64,000 nucleotides of DNA from positions 27,308 to 91,307 of the forward strand of contig JAFXSH010000174.1 of the NCBI GenBank assembly GCA_017525805.1. The letters run 5' to 3'. Positions within the stretch are counted from its first letter, which is position 1. Every line of letters begins with the position of its first letter. The position numbers and the translations under genes were made by a program. The notes below the pieces were generated by a model. The model made no database searches. It saw nothing but the letters and a program-made list of their open reading frames with translations, and was not told the DNA's origin. Origin of the DNA: Clostridia bacterium. GTDB lineage: Bacteria > Bacillota_A > Clostridia > Christensenellales > Aristaeellaceae. This document shows positions 46,137 through 53,577 of the stretch, one piece after another.

Positions 46137-46165
46137 AGTGTATCACACAAGCCGGCGGGACACAA
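46137..46165 (-). promoter_or_regulatory. sigma-A promoter of the esterase/ATP-grasp cluster
   Basis: TTGTGT (46160-46165), 17 bases, TACACT (46137-46142). Confidence 0.6.
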
Positions 46166-46223
46166 GGGAAACAGACCGCTCAGGCTGCATTTTTTTGGAT
46201 TTTTTGTTACGATTCAGGTATTC

Positions 46224-46266
46224 CTGGGGGAACCGCTCTTTGGTGCCCAAAGAGCGGTTCCTCCAG
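46224..46266. repeat. long stem-loop, copy 2 of a dispersed palindrome
   Basis: 20-base arms (CTGGGGGAACCGCTCTTTGG, 46224-46243, with its complement at 46247-46266, one mismatch) and a 3-base loop. It matches the element at 14865-14908 through the GAA(A)CCGCTCTTTGG core. Confidence 0.8.
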
Positions 46267-46581
46267 TTCCGCAGCCTCAATCGGCGCAACTCCGCTTCAT
46301 GCGGAGATTGCTCGTTTCGGCTGATCTCACCGTCGATAAGATTCCCGCCTCAGGCGGTCATCGACGGTTCGTCCCCTTCCGAGAAAGGCTGTAAAAGGGA
46401 AGGAGTTTTACTGTAAGACCCAACCTACTGTGTTTGTTTTCCTTTATGGCTTTCTTGGAATGGTTTCCCCCAGATTGATGAATGGTAACGATTTTTACTC
46501 GAGTTTCTCTTCTGTGTGCGATACGTTCCAGACAGCAACAGGCGCTGAACGGTTTCTCGCTCAGTGCTTGCTATGCGGTTC
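46267..46581. other. intergenic region with further hairpins, no gene recognised
   Basis: Contains CTCCGC/GCGGAG (46290-46306) and an ACCGTCGAT/ATCGACGGT stem (46329-46368) enclosing CCGCC/GGCGG. Open frames here lack ribosome sites and homology. The cluster of palindromes next to the copy 2 stem-loop suggests composite repeat DNA. Confidence 0.45.
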
Positions 46582-47322
46582 TTATACTGTTTTCTTCTTT
46601 TGCCGTCTGTACAGAAGCAGCGCGGCGGCTGTCAGGCACAGCAGGACGGACAGCGCCTGGCTGACCCGCACGGGACCGAGCATAAGGCTGTCCGTGCGCA
46701 GGCCCTCGATCACCGCCCGGCCCAGCCCGTACCAGACCAGAAAAAGCAGGAAAAGACTGCCCGGGACAGTGGTTTTCTTTCGGTTCAGCCACAAAAGCCA
46801 GAAGCCGGCAAAGTCCCACACCGATTCATAGAAGAAAGTGGCCATGTGCCATGCGCCCTCGATATTCACTGCCAGCGGGAACCATTGCAGCGCCGGGTTC
46901 CCGATCAGCCGCCCGTATGCTTCACCGTTGAAGTAATTGCCCCAGCGCCCGATGGCCTGGCTGAGGATCAGCCCCGGCGCGATCATGTCCGCCAGCTTGC
47001 CGAACGACACTTTCCTGATGCGGGAATACGTGAGCACTGCCAGCGCCCCGCCGATCACGCCGCCGTAAATCGCCAGGCCGCCTTCCCAGACATAGAGAAT
47101 AGACAGCGGATTCTGCCGGTACATGTTCCACTGAAAGGCAACGTAGTACAACCGCGCGCCGACCACACCGGCGGGAATCACCCACAGCGCCAGGTCGTAT
47201 GCCGTGTCTTTGGGAAGCGCCAATTCCTTTTCCCGCTTCGCGCACAGAAACACGCTCACCGCCATGGCGCACGCGATCAGCAGCCCGTAAACGGAAATCA
47301 CGCCGAATAAACGCTGGTGCAT
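46582..47322 (-). CDS. lgt: prolipoprotein diacylglyceryl transferase
   Basis: A 246-residue membrane enzyme: FGVISVYGLLIACAMAVSVF, VVGARLYYVAFQW, EGGLAIYGGVIGGALAVL (His of the usual GGLVFHG replaced by other residues here), the Lgt signature GRWGNYFNGEAYG and YGLGRAVIEGLRTDSLM. It adds diacylglycerol to the lipobox Cys of prolipoproteins such as the BspA protein in this window. GGAGG lies 7 bases before the ATG; an upstream start would add an unsupported leader. Confidence 0.93.
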   Translation of the reverse strand: MHQRLFGVISVYGLLIACAMAVSVFLCAKREKELALPKDTAYDLALWVIPAGVVGARLYYVAFQWNMYRQNPLSILYVWEGGLAIYGGVIGGALAVLTYSRIRKVSFGKLADMIAPGLILSQAIGRWGNYFNGEAYGRLIGNPALQWFPLAVNIEGAWHMATFFYESVWDFAGFWLLWLNRKKTTVPGSLFLLFLVWYGLGRAVIEGLRTDSLMLGPVRVSQALSVLLCLTAAALLLYRRQKKKTV

Positions 47323-47385
47323 CCAATACCTCCAGACAGAAACACAGCAGGCCAAATAAACGCGCTTCGGCCCGCTGTAATGTTT

Positions 47386-47664
47386 TCACCAATTCCCGAT
47401 GATTCGCAGATAATCCACTCGCGTGTCAATCACGCGAAGAATGGCAATCTTGCCGTCAACATCGTAAATCAGCATGTAGTTTCCTGAAATCAACGCGCGT
47501 CCCTCTATATCCCGGCCCGTCTTTTTCCTGAGTTCAACACCCAGATAGGGCTGATTTTTCAAGCGGGCGGCGTCTTTGGCGATGCCGGCGATGATTCTCT
47601 TTGCAGCTTGAGGATTCATCAATTCAAGGCTGATATAGTCTTTTATCTCTTCCAGGTCAAGCAT
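47386..47664 (-). CDS. relE: RelE/ParE-type toxin, apparently frameshifted at its N-terminus
   Basis: The open frame codes 92 residues: MLDLEEIKDYISLELMNPQA, LRKKTGRDIEGRALISGNYM, IYDVDGKIAILRVIDTRVDY. In the same frame just upstream lies VYTPQA, the usual second strand, so the natural N-terminus is missing. The expected ATG (47695-47693, overlapping the antitoxin stop as ATGAATAA) is in another frame; removing one base near 47685 would give MNKLVYTPQAMLDLEEIKDY. RelE toxins cleave mRNA on the ribosome. The gene may be inactive, translated from an internal start, or carry a sequence error. Confidence 0.8.
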   Translation of the reverse strand: MLDLEEIKDYISLELMNPQAAKRIIAGIAKDAARLKNQPYLGVELRKKTGRDIEGRALISGNYMLIYDVDGKIAILRVIDTRVDYLRIIGNW

Positions 47665-47687
47665 GGCCTGCGGGGTATAAACAAGCT

Positions 47688-48008
47688 TTATTCATTCACC
47701 CCGAAATGGGCCATCATTTCTTCTTCGGACACCCAGTCGGTTTCGTCCTTTACGGAATCCCGGCCTTTTTTGATTTCCGCCATCAGAACGGCAATTGCCT
47801 GGCTTCTCAGCGCTTCCCGGCTGTCGCTCGTGACGAGAAACGGCATACCGCCCACGTTCAGCGTTTGCTGAATAAATACGTTTACGGCATCTGTCAGCGT
47901 CATTCCGCACTGGGAAAAAAGCCGCTCCGCTTCATCCTTGATTTCAGGATTGATCCGCATTTGAAAAGTGGCTGTCTTAGGCGCATGGATCACGTTTAAT
48001 GGCTGCAT
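47688..48008 (-). CDS. relB: RelB/DinJ-family antitoxin
   Basis: A 106-residue protein with the RelB/DinJ ribbon-helix-helix start KTATFQMRINPEIKDEAERL and MTLTDAVNVFIQQTLNVGGM then PF. It should bind and neutralise the RelE-type toxin and repress the shared promoter. GAGGTGAG lies before the ATG. It directly follows a near-consensus promoter. Confidence 0.88.
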   Translation of the reverse strand: MQPLNVIHAPKTATFQMRINPEIKDEAERLFSQCGMTLTDAVNVFIQQTLNVGGMPFLVTSDSREALRSQAIAVLMAEIKKGRDSVKDETDWVSEEEMMAHFGVNE

Positions 48009-48026
48009 TCTTCTCACCTCAAGATC

Positions 48027-48055
48027 ATGATACACTCAGGCGGCCAATTTGTCAA
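48027..48055 (-). promoter_or_regulatory. sigma-A promoter of relB-relE
   Basis: TTGACA (48050-48055), 17 bases, TATCAT (48027-48032), directly before the antitoxin ribosome site. Confidence 0.8.
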
Positions 48056-48070
48056 TACATTGTCACTACA

Positions 48071-49912
48071 TCAATCATAAATGGTTCGTCCCTGCTTGTC
48101 CTCCGCGCCGCTGAGGCGGTGGAAGAAGGTGTTGGTCACGTCGCGCCATTCGCGCGCGTTCTGAATCTGCATCTTCATGCGCTCGGCGGCTTCCTCTTGG
48201 TCGGGGGAGGGCAGGGACAGCGCGGCCAACGCCTCCGCCATGGCTTCCGCCTGCGCACAGCCAAGGAAATGATCGTCGTAAATGCGCTGGATCAGCGTGC
48301 GGCCGTCCTTCATGACGAAATCATAGGGCAGGCGGTGGAAGAACAGGAGCAGATTGTCCGGGCAGGTTTGCGGGTTGGCGTACAGGGAGCGCAAGGGTTC
48401 CGGGTACTGCTCCGCATAGCCGGTGCCGTTCGCCGTGCGGTCAATGCCCACGGCGTTCCTGTCCGCCCGGTTATAGGTTCCCCAGGCCTGAAATTCGTAT
48501 CCGTATGGGCTTGGGCCGTAATGCAGGCTGGGCTGCACCATCCAGCACAGGCCCAGCGGCGCGGTATAGTTTTCGTATACGGAGCGGCTTTGCAGCAGGA
48601 TGCCGCACAGCTTTTCTTCCTGAACGGCGGGCAAGGCATAAGTCAGCTTCGCCCATTGGCGCAAAACCTTTTCCGGATTGCTGTCCGGGTTCCAGGAAAA
48701 GAGGCCGTAGGCGAACAGGTTTGCCATCGCGAAGGGATGGCCCGTCCAGCAGTCGTCCCGGCCCAGGTTGCTCACCGCAGCAACGGAGCTTACCCGTTCC
48801 TTTCCCATCTGGTCAAAGATTTCGCGCCACATCGGGCCCATGTAAAACAGGTCGATCTGGTGGCCGGTGTACTCCTGTGCGAGTTGGAATTCAACTACCA
48901 TCGGCGTTTTTCCCATGCCGAGCAGCAGCGGTGACACGGGCTCCCGCACCTGGAAATCATAGGGGCCGTACTTGACTTGCAAAATCACGTTTTCATCGAA
49001 CGCGCCGTCGAGGGGCTTGTACAGGTCAAACGCCGCGCGGGGCCGGTCGGTAGCTGTGTCCCGCCAATCCTGCATACAGTTATACACGAACGCGCGCCAC
49101 ACCAGCCTGCCGCCGTAAGGCGCGATGGCGCGGGCCAGCATATTCGCTCCCTCTGCGTGGCTGCGGCCGTAGGTGTTGGGGCCGGGGCGCTGTTCGCTGT
49201 CGGCCTTGACCAGGAAACCCGCCAGGTCGGGAATCGCCGTCCAGACGCGCTTCGCGGTTTTCGCCCACCAGGCCTGGACGTTTTCATCCAGCGGGTCGGC
49301 GGTGGGAAGGCCGTTCTGCATTGGCTGCGAAAAATCAATGCTCAGCATGAGCCGCACGCCGAAGGGCCGAAGCAGCGCGGCGAACCGAGCGGTGTCCGGC
49401 AGCAGATCGTCCAGCAGATGCTGGGCTGGCTGATGCACATTCACGTTATTGATGCAAAAGACATTGATTCCCACGCTCGCCAGCATCCGGCCAAGCTGCC
49501 TGATCCGCGCTGGATCATAATCGAACCGGTTTCCCTCGAACCACATGGAGCGCCCGGCGTAGCCGCGTTCCACGGTGCCGTCCATGTTGTCCCAGCAGTT
49601 GATCATGCGCAGGTCATAATACGGTTTCTGCAGGCCGTCGGGGATCGTTTCGCCCGCCTCGCAGGCGCGTATCAGGGCGTAGGCTCCGTACAGCGCGCCC
49701 GTCTCACCGCCGCGGACAGTATATCCCGTGTCCGTTTCGATGATTTCATAAGCGTCTTTCAGTTCGCTGTCGGGCTTTATGACCACCCGCCGCACATCGG
49801 AAAAATAAGCCGCCGTTTCATATTTCGCCACCGCGAGGGGCGTGTCCAATTCTTCGGGAACTTGATACTCCAGACACCGCAGCCATGCGCGCCGCTTTTC
49901 CCAGCCTGCCAT
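48071..49912 (-). CDS. aguA: alpha-glucuronidase, glycoside hydrolase family 67
   Basis: A 613-residue GH67 enzyme: YYDLRMINCWDNMDGTVERG, YAGRSMWF, the acid Glu in VKADSEQRPGPNTYGR, HAEGANMLARAIAPYGG, base residues in ILQVKYGPYDFQVREP and VVEFQLAQEYTGHQ. It removes 4-O-methylglucuronic acid from xylo-oligosaccharides. No signal peptide, so it acts on imported oligomers. Other xylan genes are not in the window. ATG 49912 gives better ribosome spacing than ATG 49918. It has its own promoter. Confidence 0.95.
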   Translation of the reverse strand: MAGWEKRRAWLRCLEYQVPEELDTPLAVAKYETAAYFSDVRRVVIKPDSELKDAYEIIETDTGYTVRGGETGALYGAYALIRACEAGETIPDGLQKPYYDLRMINCWDNMDGTVERGYAGRSMWFEGNRFDYDPARIRQLGRMLASVGINVFCINNVNVHQPAQHLLDDLLPDTARFAALLRPFGVRLMLSIDFSQPMQNGLPTADPLDENVQAWWAKTAKRVWTAIPDLAGFLVKADSEQRPGPNTYGRSHAEGANMLARAIAPYGGRLVWRAFVYNCMQDWRDTATDRPRAAFDLYKPLDGAFDENVILQVKYGPYDFQVREPVSPLLLGMGKTPMVVEFQLAQEYTGHQIDLFYMGPMWREIFDQMGKERVSSVAAVSNLGRDDCWTGHPFAMANLFAYGLFSWNPDSNPEKVLRQWAKLTYALPAVQEEKLCGILLQSRSVYENYTAPLGLCWMVQPSLHYGPSPYGYEFQAWGTYNRADRNAVGIDRTANGTGYAEQYPEPLRSLYANPQTCPDNLLLFFHRLPYDFVMKDGRTLIQRIYDDHFLGCAQAEAMAEALAALSLPSPDQEEAAERMKMQIQNAREWRDVTNTFFHRLSGAEDKQGRTIYD

Positions 49913-49954
49913 CTTCATTCACCTCGTCATCTGATTTGTTCGATAACCGGACAT

Positions 49955-49983
49955 ATTTTAGCACATTCTTCCGCGGGACGCAA
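49955..49983 (-). promoter_or_regulatory. sigma-A promoter of aguA
   Basis: TTGCGT (49978-49983), 17 bases, TAAAAT (49955-49960). Confidence 0.65.
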
Positions 49984-50050
49984 TGCGCTCAAGCGGCAGA
50001 AGAAAAAACAACCGCTGTCCCGGCAGAACCCGAACAGCGATTGTGTATGT

Positions 50051-50614
50051 TTATTTCACAATTTGTATTCTCTTCGGCGGCCAGAGCACGGCTTTCACAT
50101 GTCCCTGGAGCATGCCTTCCCGAATCGGCCCGACGTCTGCGGCGCGGCTGTCGTGGGAAGAGCGGCGGTTATCGCCGATCACGAAATACTCCTTCGGCCC
50201 GAGCCTGCGCGGCGCGTAATCCCGGGGCGGACCAGCCATGAGGGGAGGGTCCGGCACGGCGGAATCATTCACGAAGAGCTGCCCTTCCCGGATTTCCACC
50301 ACGTCGCCGGGGAGCGCCACCAGGCGTTTTACAAACAGCGTATGCCAGGTCAGGGTGAAAGCCGCGTTCAGTTCCACTTTTTTGGTCACGCGCCGGGGAT
50401 ACCGGCAGATGACGGGCTCTCCTCTCCGGTATTTGCCCGGCCTGACTGTCAAAAGCAGATCGCCGTTTTTCAGGGTGTTTTCCATGCTGCTGCCCTTCAC
50501 GCGCACGAGCTGAGCCAGGAAACGGGTAATCGCCAGGGCAAGCGCAAAGGCGAACAGAACCGACGCTGCGGCGTCCCAGACTGCCTGCGGCACGTTATTT
50601 GACCACGCGGGCAT
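50051..50614 (-). CDS. signal peptidase I, third of a tandem trio
   Basis: A 187-residue S26A enzyme with one N-terminal membrane helix, Ser43 in KGSSMENTL, Lys in FVKRLVALPGD and the box IGDNRRSSHDSR. The catalytic pair is intact. It is shorter at the N-terminus than the two upstream copies and less like them, so it is a separate paralogue. It overlaps the preceding peptidase gene by about 20 bases. The start (ATG 50614, or TTG/GTG nearby) is not firmly set. Confidence 0.9.
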   Translation of the reverse strand: MPAWSNNVPQAVWDAAASVLFAFALALAITRFLAQLVRVKGSSMENTLKNGDLLLTVRPGKYRRGEPVICRYPRRVTKKVELNAAFTLTWHTLFVKRLVALPGDVVEIREGQLFVNDSAVPDPPLMAGPPRDYAPRRLGPKEYFVIGDNRRSSHDSRAADVGPIREGMLQGHVKAVLWPPKRIQIVK

Positions 50615-51272
50615 TGCCAAGCGGCAGAAGCACCCGCGTCACCTTGCCCAAAATATCGCTCCTGGAAATGGGGCCAACATCGCTGGCCCGGCTGTCGTGG
50701 GACACACGGCGGTTGTCGCCGATCACGAAGTATTCATCTTCGCCCAGATGGATGAGGTCATAGTCCGCAGGCACGCTGCCCATATATTCGGGGTCGTCCA
50801 CCAATTCGCCGTTCACGTACAGATGGCCTCCGGATATTTGCACGTAATCCCCCGGCACGCCAACCACGCGCTTGACAAAGATGGTGGAAAAATCCAGGCG
50901 GATGGAGGCGCTGAAATTGATAGGCCCAATGCCCCTTTCGTTCACGCGGCCGGGATAGTGGCAGATCACGACATCGTTGCGCTGGGGGTTCTGCGTCCAG
51001 TAAGGTGTTTTCATGGCCAGCACGATCTCGCCGTCCTGCAGGGTGTTGCACATGCTGATCCCGTCCACCCGAACGGGCTCCAAAATGAACATGCGGATCA
51101 CCAGGGCGATGAGCAGCGCTTCAACGATGACCAGCACCCAACCCCAAATCTTCTGGGGAATGGTCTTCTGCTTTTCTTTTTCCTTGGCGATGGCCGCCCG
51201 CTTTTTCCGCCACGCCCAGTAGCGGGCGAAGATATTCTGCTGTTTATCTCCGGGTTTCTTTTCCGTCTGCAT
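50595..51272 (-). CDS. signal peptidase I, second of a tandem trio
   Basis: A 225-residue S26A enzyme: a Lys/Arg-rich cytosolic N-terminus (NIFARYWAWRKKRAAIAKEK), one membrane helix (about 43-66), Ser73 in RVDGISMCNTL, Lys in FVKRVVGVPGD, and IGDNRRVSHDSR. It is closely related to the next gene upstream, sharing the N-terminal RYWAWRKKR block and the HYPGRxNERG insert, so the two arose by tandem duplication. Confidence 0.93.
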   Translation of the reverse strand: MQTEKKPGDKQQNIFARYWAWRKKRAAIAKEKEKQKTIPQKIWGWVLVIVEALLIALVIRMFILEPVRVDGISMCNTLQDGEIVLAMKTPYWTQNPQRNDVVICHYPGRVNERGIGPINFSASIRLDFSTIFVKRVVGVPGDYVQISGGHLYVNGELVDDPEYMGSVPADYDLIHLGEDEYFVIGDNRRVSHDSRASDVGPISRSDILGKVTRVLLPLGNARVVK

Positions 51273-51296
51273 CTTATAAAACGCTTCCTTTTCTGA

Positions 51297-51974
51297 TTAT
51301 TGGGCGACGCGGTGATTCTGCCACGGGAACATAACGTAAGTCACCTTGCCCATGATTTCGCTCCGGGAAATGGGCCCCACGTCGCTGGAGCGGCTGTCGT
51401 GAGAAGTGAGGCGGTTGTCGCCCACAACGAAATATTCATCCTCGCCGAGCGTGCGCTTGGCGTAGTCCCTGGGCACGCTGCCCATCTTTTCGGGGTCTTC
51501 CACCAGTTCGCCGTTCACATACAGGTGTCCACCCGTGATTTCCACCGTGTCTCCCGGCAGAGCCACCAGGCGCTTGATGAAGATGGTGTACGTGTTCAGC
51601 GTCAGCCCGCCGCTTAAGTGGATGGGCTGGGCGCCCCGCTCATTCATCCGGCCCGGATAATGGCAGATGACGATATCGTTCCGCTGCGGCTCGCCGACGA
51701 TATAGGACAGCTTGGAGCACCAGACGACCTCGTTGTTCTGCAGGGTGTTTGTCATGCTGGTGCCGTCCACCCGCACGAATTCGCCGAAGAATAAATGCAC
51801 CGCCATGGCGATCAGCAAAGCGTACAGCGGCAGCACCAGCCAGCTCCAGACTTTCTGGGCGCGGGTCATGTTCTTTTCTTTTTCCTTGGCGATCGCTTTC
51901 CTTTTTTTGCGCCAGGCCCAGTAGCGGGAGAAAATGTTTTCCTTTGGGGAAACGGGTTGCTTTTCAATCTGCAT
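51297..51974 (-). CDS. signal peptidase I, first of a tandem trio
   Basis: A 225-residue S26A enzyme with the same layout as its neighbour: NIFSRYWAWRKKRKAIAKEK, membrane helix, Ser73 in RVDGTSMTNTL, Lys in FIKRLVALPGD, HYPGRMNERG insert, VGDNRLTSHDSR. Its start overlaps the DUF951 gene end by 11 bases. Three adjacent active copies suggest high or specialised secretion demand. Confidence 0.93.
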   Translation of the reverse strand: MQIEKQPVSPKENIFSRYWAWRKKRKAIAKEKEKNMTRAQKVWSWLVLPLYALLIAMAVHLFFGEFVRVDGTSMTNTLQNNEVVWCSKLSYIVGEPQRNDIVICHYPGRMNERGAQPIHLSGGLTLNTYTIFIKRLVALPGDTVEITGGHLYVNGELVEDPEKMGSVPRDYAKRTLGEDEYFVVGDNRLTSHDSRSSDVGPISRSEIMGKVTYVMFPWQNHRVAQ

Positions 51975-52197
51975 GTTCCATATGCTCCTCTCTCGCCGTG
52001 TCGGGAGGCAGGGCGGCCTGGATCACCTTTTTCCGGCGTTTTAAAAACACCGCCCGATCCAGCATTACGATGCGCCCGCATCCCTGACACTTGATTTTAA
52101 TATCCGCCCCCGTGCGGATCACGGTCCAGATATCCGAGCCGCAGGGGTGAGGCTTCCGGGTCTGGATCACGTCGCCCAGGTTGATCTCATTCTCCAT
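51964..52197 (-). CDS. DUF951 family protein
   Basis: A 77-residue protein starting MENEINLGDVIQTRKPHPCG, followed by SDIWTVIRTGADIKIKCQGC and GRIVMLDRAVF: the DUF951 pattern with conserved Cys residues that may bind metal. Function unknown. GGAGG lies 8 bases before the ATG. It leads the operon with three signal peptidases; DUF951 is usually found near other housekeeping genes, so the pairing is noteworthy. Confidence 0.92.
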   Translation of the reverse strand: MENEINLGDVIQTRKPHPCGSDIWTVIRTGADIKIKCQGCGRIVMLDRAVFLKRRKKVIQAALPPDTAREEHMEHAD

Positions 52198-52229
52198 ACG
52201 GCCATCCTCCTTGATTGATAGCATCACCT

Positions 52230-52258
52230 ATTATATACGCATTTCAGAAATTTTTCAA
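52230..52258 (-). promoter_or_regulatory. sigma-A promoter of the DUF951-signal peptidase operon
   Basis: TTGAAA (52253-52258), 17 bases, TATAAT (52230-52235). Confidence 0.8.
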
Positions 52259-52259
52259 T

Positions 52260-52269
52260 GACAATTGTC
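52260..52269. promoter_or_regulatory. palindrome between divergent promoters
   Basis: GACAATTGTC, a perfect 10-base palindrome directly between the -35 boxes of two divergent promoters. Possible operator; no regulator gene is adjacent. Confidence 0.3.
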
Positions 52270-52294
52270 TGGTATCATCAAAATGCGATTTCGC

Positions 52295-52323
52295 TTTACA
52301 CCCGTTGCGCGTTGGGTTATAAT
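52295..52323 (+). promoter_or_regulatory. sigma-A promoter of the MFS transporter gene
   Basis: TTTACA (52295-52300), 17 bases, TATAAT (52318-52323). Confidence 0.8.
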
Positions 52324-52359
52324 GCATCGTATTCCAGTACCGGGAAATGAGGAATGTGT

Positions 52360-53550
52360 ATGCAAAAGAATTACCATAAAACGCTGGTCGCCTGTTATCT
52401 TGGCTTTATCACGCAGGCGATCACCGCCAATTTCGCGCCGCTGCTGTTTCTGAAATTCCATACGGATTACGGCATTTCCCTGGGGAAAATCGCCCTGATT
52501 CCCACGGCGTTTTTCTTCACCCAGCTGCTGATCGACCTGTTCTGCGCGAAGTTTGTGGACGCCATCGGCTACCGCCGCAGCGTGGTGATTTCGGAAATCG
52601 CCAGCGGGCTGGGGCTGGCGGGGCTGGCCGTGCTGCCCGATCTGTTTCCCGACCCGTTTACGGGCATCATGCTGTGCGTGATCATTTACGCCGTCGGCAG
52701 CGGGCTGATCGAAGTGGTGGGCAGTCCCATCGTGGAAGCCTGCCCCTTTGAGCACAAGGACGCGGTGATGAGCATGCTCCATTCCTTTTACTGCTGGGGA
52801 TCGGTGGGCGTGATCCTGCTGTCAACGCTGTTCTTTTCCGTGTTCGGCATTGAACACTGGAAGTGGCTGGCCTGCGTGTGGGCGCTGATTCCTCTTTACA
52901 ATATCTATAATTTCGCCACCTGTCCCATCGAACGGCTGACTGCGGAAGGCGAGGGCATGACCATCGGCGAGCTGTTCAGAACGCGGGTTTTCTGGATCGC
53001 CATTGTGCTGATGGTCTGCGCCGGAGCGTCGGAGCTGTCCATGGCCCAGTGGGCCTCCGCCTATGCCGAAGCGGCGCTTGGCTTTGCCAAATCAGTGGGC
53101 GACCTGGCCGGGCCCTGTATGTTTGCCGTCACCATGGGCGTGTGCCGCGTGATTTACGGAAAGCACGGCACAAAAATGAACCTGAGCCGATTCATGATCG
53201 GATCAGGCGTTCTGTGCCTGTGCTGTTATCTGGCAGCCTCCCTGTCCGGCAGTCCCGTTGTCGGCCTCATCGGCTGCGTCTGCTGTGGCTTCTCCGTGGG
53301 CATCATGTGGCCCGGCACCATCAGCATCATATCTCCCCGCCTGCCTCGGGGCGGCACGGCGCTGTTCGCCCTGCTGGCCATGGCGGGCGACCTGGGCGGC
53401 GCTTTCGGCCCCAGCCTGGTGGGCACGGTCACCCAGCGGCTGGGGGATAACCTGCAGTCCGGTATGCTGGCGGGCAGCGTGTTTCCCCTGGTGCTGGTCA
53501 TTTCCGTGCTGTTGCTGGAAAGAAAAACAGCGGGAAAGGAAAAGAAGTAA
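52360..53550 (+). CDS. MFS transporter
   Basis: A 396-residue protein with 12 hydrophobic segments and a loop signature KFVDAIGYRRSVVISE. Conserved patches include GSGLIEVVGSPIVEACPFEH and FSVGIMWPGTISIISPRLPR. The pattern resembles sugar or fucose-permease-like MFS members (FHS-type) that carry a helix with His/Ser at HSFYCWGSVGV. Substrate unknown. ATG 52360 is chosen over 52354 because GAGG lies 7 bases upstream of it. Confidence 0.85.
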   Translation: MQKNYHKTLVACYLGFITQAITANFAPLLFLKFHTDYGISLGKIALIPTAFFFTQLLIDLFCAKFVDAIGYRRSVVISEIASGLGLAGLAVLPDLFPDPFTGIMLCVIIYAVGSGLIEVVGSPIVEACPFEHKDAVMSMLHSFYCWGSVGVILLSTLFFSVFGIEHWKWLACVWALIPLYNIYNFATCPIERLTAEGEGMTIGELFRTRVFWIAIVLMVCAGASELSMAQWASAYAEAALGFAKSVGDLAGPCMFAVTMGVCRVIYGKHGTKMNLSRFMIGSGVLCLCCYLAASLSGSPVVGLIGCVCCGFSVGIMWPGTISIISPRLPRGGTALFALLAMAGDLGGAFGPSLVGTVTQRLGDNLQSGMLAGSVFPLVLVISVLLLERKTAGKEKK

Positions 53551-53577
53551 AGCGGCAGCGCTTCGCGGATTCCGGCA

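Noticed and set aside
46430..46831. 133-codon plus-strand frame overlapping the 3' end of lgt
   Set aside because: No ribosome site or homology, and half of it is antisense to lgt.
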